From CAYMTT01 sp964393465 (lineage in GTDB: Bacteria; Patescibacteriota; Minisyncoccia; Minisyncoccales; MHMH01), in the NCBI GenBank assembly GCA_964393465.1, contig CAYMTT010000023.1, positions 1 to 10,311 on the forward strand: DNA of 10,311 bases, written 5' to 3'. The notes under the pieces were generated by a model, which saw only the letters and a program-made list of their open reading frames with translations, was not told the origin of the DNA and did not search any database. The first letter of the stretch is position 1. Each line of letters begins with the position of its first letter. The position numbers were made by a program, and so were the translations under genes. Below are positions 5,567 to 10,311 of this stretch, in pieces.

Positions 5567-6067
5567 TTAAACTAAATGAGCTTGCTCGTAGGGTACCTTT
5601 TTTGTGTAAGGTATTCCTCCTTGTCCCCAGATGCGGGTTCGGGTTTGTTCGATGCTCAGCACCAGGTTCGGATTATTTTCCAGTATCATCTTTTTCTCTT
5701 TTCGGCTTATCCTTCTTATTTCAAGAGTCAGAGGCTCTATCACCCAAACCGGCTGATTCCTTGCGATAAAGAAAGCGGCTTCATGTGCTACTCCGGCTCC
5801 CCATTTGCCGTCGAGGAACGTCTGGCATATGCATTTGTTGCATTTTGGGAGGACCATTTCGTAGAAATAGTCCATGCCGCTTTTAACGGGATGGTCCTTG
5901 TACATTTCTTTCCAGGTTTTGTAGCCTTCCTGATGGTGGGGCTGATTGGGGTTTTCGACGTCCGTTTTCTCTCCGAAGAAATTCCGGATGAGCTCAAGCA
6001 GCTTTTTTTCCAAATCGGTGCCGTAGCAGTTTATAGTATGGGCGAAATATACTCTGTCTCTTTCCAC
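5567..6067 (-). CDS. Nucleoside 2-deoxyribosyltransferase-like protein
   Basis: The 166-residue product begins with a beta strand and glycine-containing turn (VYFAHTINCYGTDLE, 6-20), then VENPNQPHH (37-45), GMDYFYEMVLPKC (64-76) and DGKWGAGVAHEAAFFIARNQPVW (86-108, broken here as DGKWGAGVAHEA then AFFIARNQPVW). This order matches the fold of nucleoside deoxyribosyltransferase-like proteins, where a glutamate in the last motif (here E96) is the nucleophile and the final 'NQPVW' strand closes the sheet. Such proteins cleave or exchange the N-glycosidic bond of nucleosides or nucleotides. The exact substrate cannot be read. The GTG start at 6067 follows AAAGGAGG with 5-base spacing. The gap to the upstream gene is 11 bases and that ribosome-binding site overlaps its TAA stop, so it is the last gene of the def operon. 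Confidence 0.65.
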   Translation of the reverse strand: MERDRVYFAHTINCYGTDLEKKLLELIRNFFGEKTDVENPNQPHHQEGYKTWKEMYKDHPVKSGMDYFYEMVLPKCNKCICQTFLDGKWGAGVAHEAAFFIARNQPVWVIEPLTLEIRRISRKEKKMILENNPNLVLSIEQTRTRIWGQGGIPYTKKVPYEQAHLV

Positions 6068-6078
6068 TCTTTCCTCCT

Positions 6079-7449
6079 TTAAATCTTTTCTAAGATGGCT
6101 TTCGCGGCTATTATTCCGGATATGGAAGATTGAACCAGTCCTCGGGTGATTCCGGCGCCGTCTCCGGCCACAAAAAAGTTATCTGAAGCTTCCAGGTCTT
6201 CCGTTGTCTTTATCCTGCTGGAATAGAATTTGACCTCGTTTCCGTACAAAAGGGTGTCGTTTCCGTTTATTCCCGGAACTATCTTGTCCAAAGCTTCAAG
6301 CATTCTGAGAATGGCGGTCAGGTGGCGGAAAGGAAGAGCGTAGCTGAGGTCTCCGGGAGTGGCTTCTACCAGAGTGGGATTTACCAGTCCTCTTTGTATT
6401 TTCTCCGGCTTGGATCTTCTTCCGTCCCGCAGATTGCCCAGCCGCTGGACCAGGACTTTGCCCGCCAGCATGTTGGCAAGTTCGGAAATTCTGCCCGCGT
6501 ACTTGGTCGGCTCCTTGAAGGGTTCGGTAAAATTGGAGCTTACCAGAAGGGCGAAATTGGTGTTTTCGGACAGCCTTTTTTCGTGGAGACTGTGGCCGTT
6601 GACCGTGGTCAGCATGCCCTGGTATTTTTCCACTATCACTTCCCCGTAAGGGCAGACGCAGAAAGTTCTTATCTTGTCTTCGAAAGGTTCGGGATAAAAG
6701 ATAATTTTCGGGTCATAGAGATAATCTGTCACCGGCTGTAGGATATGGGCGGGAATTTCCACTCTCACTCCGATATCCACTTGGGTGCTTCTGGGCTGGA
6801 CTGCGGCTCCCAGTTTTTCGGCTTGTTCTGCCAGCCAGTAAGAGCCTCCTCTGCCCGGGGCCACGATCAGGAATTTGGAGCGGAAAACCTTGGGATTCTC
6901 TTGTCCAATTTGGGCCGAAAATCCTTCTTTTTCCCTGCGCAGAGATGTTATCGGGCTGTTAGGATGTATTTGAACTCCTCTTTTTTTGAGTTCTTGGACC
7001 ATATTCCCGATTATTCTGGGCGAAAGGTCTGAGCCGAAGTGCCTTACCTTGGTAGGTATGACCTGAAGGCCGGTTACCGAAGCTTTTTCGACCAGTTCTT
7101 TTATCTTGTCGCTGTTGTTTTCATAGCTTTGGGAGCGGCCTCCGAATCGGCTGTAGGTCTTGTCCACTTCTTCGACCAATTCAAGGAAGCTATGGAATCC
7201 CACTATGGAAGCCAGGATTCCGCCGACTTCCATTGATTTGGGATAGTCGGGATTGGGCAGAGTCAGTTTTCCGTCAGAGAAAGATCCCGCGCCTCCTATT
7301 CCCGAAATCAGGTTGTTCTCGGTTCTTTTTTGCCGGTAGCCGCCCTTTTCGAACATTATAATTTCCAGCTTCGGGGATTTGGACAGTTCAAGCGCAGCAA
7401 AGAGCCCGGCCGGGCCCGTGCCGACTATTATCACTCTTTTCTTTCCCAA
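6079..7449 (-). CDS. FAD-dependent dehydrogenase (COG2509-like)
   Basis: This is a cytosolic flavoprotein of unknown substrate. The 456-residue product opens with a Rossmann dinucleotide-binding motif (VIIVGTGPAG, 6-15) ending at the ribose-binding acidic residue E34. GIGGAGSFSDGKLT (50-63) is the conserved signature I associate with the uncharacterised COG2509 dehydrogenases. 'FLIVAPGRGGSYWL' is the mid-protein second nucleotide-binding strand, and the C-terminus carries the FAD-closing motif NFFVAGDGAGITRG (424-437). Length is near the family norm and there are no membrane segments. The TTG start at 7449 is supported by GGAGG (7460-7456) six bases upstream, which overlaps the TAG stop of def. 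This places it second in a def operon. The pathway is not evident; family members are often annotated only as NAD(P)/FAD-dependent oxidoreductase. Confidence 0.85.
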   Translation of the reverse strand: MGKKRVIIVGTGPAGLFAALELSKSPKLEIIMFEKGGYRQKRTENNLISGIGGAGSFSDGKLTLPNPDYPKSMEVGGILASIVGFHSFLELVEEVDKTYSRFGGRSQSYENNSDKIKELVEKASVTGLQVIPTKVRHFGSDLSPRIIGNMVQELKKRGVQIHPNSPITSLRREKEGFSAQIGQENPKVFRSKFLIVAPGRGGSYWLAEQAEKLGAAVQPRSTQVDIGVRVEIPAHILQPVTDYLYDPKIIFYPEPFEDKIRTFCVCPYGEVIVEKYQGMLTTVNGHSLHEKRLSENTNFALLVSSNFTEPFKEPTKYAGRISELANMLAGKVLVQRLGNLRDGRRSKPEKIQRGLVNPTLVEATPGDLSYALPFRHLTAILRMLEALDKIVPGINGNDTLLYGNEVKFYSSRIKTTEDLEASDNFFVAGDGAGITRGLVQSSISGIIAAKAILEKI

Positions 7450-7459
7450 AAGTCACCTC

Positions 7460-7942
7460 CTATTTGTCAAAGAGCTTTAATTTTTTCTTTATCTTTTCCA
7501 AAAATCCTATTCTGTCTATCATTAAAATTCCGTCCAAATGGTCTATTTCGTGCTGAATTACCCGAGCTGAAATTCCGACGGCCTTGCCCGATAGATTCCT
7601 TCCTTCCAAATCCTGGGCCTTAAACTTGATTTCTGCCGGCCTTTTTACGTTAAGCCAGATTCCCGGCAGGCTCAAGCATCCTTCTTCAAGCACGATTTTC
7701 TTGAAACTTTTTTGGGTTATTCTGGGGTTTACCAAAACCTGCGGTCCTTCTTTGTCTTGGACAGCTATGATTCTTTTCAGCTCTCCCACCTGGGTGGAAG
7801 CCAGCCCGATGCCGTCTTTTTTTTCCATGGTTTCTGCCAACTTTAAGCCGAACTCTTTTATTTCCGGAGTGATTTTCTCAACCTTTTCGGATTTTTTTCT
7901 GAGAACGGGATCGGGATATTTTTTGATTTCCAACAATTGCAT
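7460..7942 (-). CDS. def: Peptide deformylase
   Basis: Deformylase removes the N-formyl group from nascent proteins in the cytosol, using a metal ion, usually iron. The 160-residue product has all three motifs: GIGLASTQVG (44-53), EGCLSLPG (87-94; metal ligand C89) and QHEIDHLDG (130-138; metal ligands H131 and H135, catalytic E132). The usual GLAA is GLAS here, a mild change. The ATG at 7942 is chosen because AAAAAGG ends 7 bases before it; the in-frame TTG two codons upstream would sit too close to that site. It leads an operon with a flavoprotein and a deoxyribosyltransferase-like protein rather than the more common def-fmt pairing. Confidence 0.95.
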   Translation of the reverse strand: MQLLEIKKYPDPVLRKKSEKVEKITPEIKEFGLKLAETMEKKDGIGLASTQVGELKRIIAVQDKEGPQVLVNPRITQKSFKKIVLEEGCLSLPGIWLNVKRPAEIKFKAQDLEGRNLSGKAVGISARVIQHEIDHLDGILMIDRIGFLEKIKKKLKLFDK

Positions 7943-7957
7943 ATTCAAACCTTTTTC

Positions 7958-7985
7958 AGTCTACCACTTGTTTTAAAAAAATCAA
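7958..7985 (-). promoter_or_regulatory. def operon promoter
   Basis: TTGATT (7985-7980) and TAGACT (7963-7958) are separated by 16 bp, with TGG before the -10 forming an extended -10. The predicted start near 7951 falls inside the purine-rich ribosome-binding site, so the leader would be only about 10 bases. Confidence 0.55.
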
Positions 7986-7990
7986 TATAT

Positions 7991-8018
7991 AAAAAGCGCC
8001 GGAAGTCGCCCGGCGCTT
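7991..8018 (-). terminator. Terminator of the MacAB-like exporter operon
   Basis: AAGCGCCGG (8018-8010 on the minus strand) pairs perfectly over 9 bp with CCGGCGCTT (8002-7994) across a 7-nt loop, followed by a short T-run and alternating TA. It lies 24 bases after the permease stop codon and just upstream of the def promoter. It closes the exporter operon. Confidence 0.9.
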
Positions 8019-8041
8019 GTAAAAAATGGCGGCGCAGATTC

Positions 8042-9268
8042 TCATTCGTATCTTCTCAAAGCTTCCACCGGCTTCATTTTGGCCGCCCTTCTGGCCGGAA
8101 AAAAACCCGAAGTGCAGCCGACCAAAAACGAGAAAGAAAGGCCGAAAATGATTATTCCCGGCGAAAGGGAGGCGGTGAACGGAAAAACGGGATGCATCTG
8201 GGCGTAGAATTCTATTCCCTTGGCCATAGCCATGCCTATAAAAGTTCCTCCGACTCCTCCGCCCAATCCTATTATTCCGGCTTCAAAAAGAAATATTGTG
8301 AGCACGGCTGAGTTTTTGGCCCCTATCGCTTTCATTATCCCTATCTCCCTGGTTCTTTCCCTGACGGCCGTGAACATGGTATTCATTATCCCTATTCCAC
8401 CGACTACGATGGCGATGCTGGCAAACCCGATGACCGCCACCTGGATTATGGCTAGGATGTCCCCTGCTATATCTTCCATTTTTTCGGAGGTGATGACGCT
8501 GAAATCGGATTCGTCGGTTCCCACCCTTCTTTTTCTGGTTTCTTGAAGATTTTCCCTGAGGTCTTCTGCCACTTGGTCGGCTTGGCGCCCCTCTTCAATC
8601 TTTGCCATGGCCATTTGGGCAGTTCCCCGTTTTTCTCCCGTTAAGTTTTGATAAATGGGGAGGTCTATGTAAACGGAGGTGTCGTCCTGCTGGTTTCCCA
8701 GAGAACTGAGGATTCCCACCACCTCGAATTTTCTTCCTTTGATGGAAATTTCGCTACCCACTTTGATTCTTTCCTTGAAAACTTCGGTTTCCAGTTGGCT
8801 GCCGATAATGGCTTCCCTTTTTCCTGATCTCGGCCATTCCCCTTTTTTCAGGCTCCAGCCCTGGAAGTTTTTCATCACCTCCAGGCTGTTTTCCCAATCC
8901 AATCCGGTGGTGAATACGGTTTTCCCTTCGTTTTTATACCTCACCACCAACCCTTGATAGGACATGGTGAGGACGGTTTCCACACCTTCCGTTTTCTTGA
9001 TGGCATTGATATCTTCCCTTTCCAATTCGGCTCCGGAAATGAACATGGACATGGGGTTGGAAAAACTGCCGGGCATTACGAAAATCATTTCCCCTCCAAG
9101 AGAATTCAGCTGCCGGGTAATTGTATCTTTCAGGCCCTCGGACAGAGAAAGCAGCGACACTATCAGAAAAACCCCTATTACGATGCCGAAAATCGTAAGC
9201 CAGCTCCTTAGAGACCTGCTTTTCATATTCCTCAAGGCTATTTTGGAATATTCTTTTATTTCTTCCAT
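8042..9268 (-). CDS. ABC transporter permease, MacB/FtsX family
   Basis: This is the membrane permease of a tripartite exporter. The 408-residue product has the MacB-type topology: one N-terminal membrane helix (about 22-43), a large extracytoplasmic domain (about 45-265) and three C-terminal helices (about 270-298, 320-348 and 371-392). The conserved coupling region RERTREIGIMKAIGA (303-317) and the C-terminal FFPARRAAKMKPVEALRRYE (389-408) are characteristic. The extracytoplasmic part belongs to the MacB periplasmic-core type. Unlike E. coli MacB the ATPase is a separate protein, encoded by the preceding gene, which overlaps it by 13 bp. No strong Shine-Dalgarno site precedes the ATG, so it probably depends on translational coupling. 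Substrate cannot be told; peptides, lipoproteins or small toxins are handled by relatives. Confidence 0.92.
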   Translation of the reverse strand: MEEIKEYSKIALRNMKSRSLRSWLTIFGIVIGVFLIVSLLSLSEGLKDTITRQLNSLGGEMIFVMPGSFSNPMSMFISGAELEREDINAIKKTEGVETVLTMSYQGLVVRYKNEGKTVFTTGLDWENSLEVMKNFQGWSLKKGEWPRSGKREAIIGSQLETEVFKERIKVGSEISIKGRKFEVVGILSSLGNQQDDTSVYIDLPIYQNLTGEKRGTAQMAMAKIEEGRQADQVAEDLRENLQETRKRRVGTDESDFSVITSEKMEDIAGDILAIIQVAVIGFASIAIVVGGIGIMNTMFTAVRERTREIGIMKAIGAKNSAVLTIFLFEAGIIGLGGGVGGTFIGMAMAKGIEFYAQMHPVFPFTASLSPGIIIFGLSFSFLVGCTSGFFPARRAAKMKPVEALRRYE

Positions 9269-9969
9269 GCGTATTTTTCGCTTTGGGCGTGGTTTTCCAA
9301 TACTTGCCCGTCTTTGATATTGACTATTTCCTCCGAATAATCGGCAATGTGCGGGTCATGGGTGACCACTACGACCGTTTTTCCCTTTTTATTGTGGTAG
9401 TCGGTTAAAATCTCCATTATTTTTTTTCCGGTTTGAGAGTCGAGATTTCCGGTCGGTTCGTCGGCTATGACCATTTCCGGATCGTTGGCAAAGGCCCGGG
9501 CGATGGCCACTCTTTGGCGCTCCCCTCCGGACAATTCGGTCGGCTGGTGCAGAATCCTATTTTCCAAACCTAAAGAGGATAGCAAATTTTCTGCCTTTTT
9601 TCTCCTTTCTTTTTCTTCGATCCCTTGAAAGACCATGGGCAAAGCGACGTTTTCCAGGGCGCTGAGGTTGGGAATCAAATTAAACTCCTGGAAAATGAAA
9701 CCTATCTCTTTCCCTCTCAGCTGGGAAAGCCGGTCTTCGGACATGGAAACTACGTCTTTGCCTTCCAAGAAAACTTTCCCTTTTGTGGGAACATCCAAGC
9801 ACCCTATCATATTCAAAAGAGTGCTTTTACCCGAGCCGGAAGGACCCATTATGGTTACAAAAGAACCCCGATTTATTTCGAGGTTCACTCCTTTCAAAGC
9901 GGATAATTCCACTTTGCCGAGCCGGTATATTTTCCAGACGTTTTCAAGTTTTACGATTGTTTTTTCCAT
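9256..9969 (-). CDS. ABC transporter ATP-binding protein (MacB/LolD type)
   Basis: This cytoplasmic ATPase powers the exporter. The 237-residue product has every nucleotide-binding motif: Walker A GPSGSGKST (42-50), Q-loop FIFQEFNLIP (90-99), signature LSGGERQR (145-152), Walker B MVIADEPTGNLD (165-176) and the switch histidine in VTHDPH (200-205). The pattern 'GCLDVPTKGKV' after Walker A and 'PTGNLD' after Walker B are typical of the LolD/MacB group of ATPases that pair with FtsX-like permeases. The ATG lies one base after the stop of the membrane fusion gene (TAATATG), and the end overlaps the permease start by 13 bp, so all three are translationally linked. Confidence 0.95.
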   Translation of the reverse strand: MEKTIVKLENVWKIYRLGKVELSALKGVNLEINRGSFVTIMGPSGSGKSTLLNMIGCLDVPTKGKVFLEGKDVVSMSEDRLSQLRGKEIGFIFQEFNLIPNLSALENVALPMVFQGIEEKERRKKAENLLSSLGLENRILHQPTELSGGERQRVAIARAFANDPEMVIADEPTGNLDSQTGKKIMEILTDYHNKKGKTVVVVTHDPHIADYSEEIVNIKDGQVLENHAQSEKYAWKK

Positions 9970-9970
9970 A

Positions 9971-10311
9971 TTATCTGAGAACGACGCTTTCTCCTTCAGA
10001 AATTCCTGAAATCACTTCTATCAGGTCGTTGGCACCTTCCAGTCCAAGCTCCAGCTCCCGCGTTTCTTTCCGGCCGTCTTTGAAAACTTCCACTTTGTTT
10101 CTCTCGAAAACGGCGTCTTCAGGAACCGCTAAAATCCCTTCTTTAAAATCAGTTCTTATGTAAATGTCGGCGGTCATTCCAGGTTTCAATGATTTTGGAG
10201 CTTCTTCTATGCTGACGGTAACTTCGTAATAGACCACCTCTTCCACGATTTTTTCCGCCGGATTAACGGAAAGGACTTTTCCCTTGAAGGTTTCTTCTGG
10301 CAGGGCAACCA
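9971..10311 (-). CDS. Membrane fusion protein (MacA/HlyD type), C-terminal part
   Basis: The frame is open to the right edge of the window, so only the last 112 or so residues are visible and the true start lies beyond it. A GTG at 10246 is internal: the upstream codons (ending in NPAEKI) continue the same beta-barrel fold. Visible signatures are PEETFKGKVL near the edge, YYEVTVSIEE, the loop LKPGMTADIYI and then ILAVPEDAVF. The C-terminal membrane-proximal strand ends in ISEGESVVLR. This is the standard MacA-type beta-barrel and C-terminal domain order. It should bridge the permease to the cell exterior. It is the first visible gene of the exporter operon. Confidence 0.9.
   Translation of the reverse strand, partial: VALPEETFKGKVLSVNPAEKIVEEVVYYEVTVSIEEAPKSLKPGMTADIYIRTDFKEGILAVPEDAVFERNKVEVFKDGRKETRELELGLEGANDLIEVISGISEGESVVLR

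Overview
The window looks like a piece of a small, tightly packed bacterial genome, most likely Patescibacteria/CPR (Parcubacteria-like). This assignment is inferred from gene content and style, not from a marker phylogeny. Genes abut or overlap by a few bases and the longest non-coding gap is about 140 bp. TTG and GTG starts sit behind strong AGGAGG sites, terminators are short hairpins with T-runs, and several lysine-rich small proteins resemble families I associate with CPR genomes.

Layout. (1) 25-2182, minus strand: pcm (protein-isoaspartate methyltransferase) overlaps mltG (endolytic murein transglycosylase) by an ATGA junction. A strong promoter overlapping the mltG stop then drives rplJ (ribosomal protein L10). 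The rplJ leader folds into an L10-leader-like RNA ending in a terminator hairpin that touches the rplJ start codon. (2) 2230-5523: a divergent pair. A small HNH-like protein is on the minus strand. On the plus strand is a 926-residue protein with its own consensus promoter, an inverted repeat over that promoter, and its own terminator. I read the large protein as two metallophosphoesterase-like domains in tandem, the first degenerate and the second mostly keeping its metal ligands. It is the most novel item here. (3) 5567-7942, minus strand: an apparent operon of def (peptide deformylase), a COG2509-type FAD-dependent dehydrogenase and a nucleoside-deoxyribosyltransferase-like protein. Each downstream ribosome-binding site overlaps or touches the stop codon before it. 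(4) 8042-10311, minus strand: a MacAB-type tripartite exporter made of a membrane fusion protein (cut by the window edge), an ABC ATPase and an FtsX/MacB permease, closed by a clean terminator.

How they work together. Regions 1, 3 and 4 are mostly housekeeping: translation (L10, deformylase), protein repair, cell-wall glycan termination, redox metabolism and export. The 2.2-5.5 kb block is different. It holds two divergently transcribed proteins with nuclease or phosphoesterase-like signatures, sharing a 138-bp promoter region. They could act together on nucleic acid, but that is inference. No tRNA, rRNA, CRISPR array, insertion sequence or attachment site was seen.
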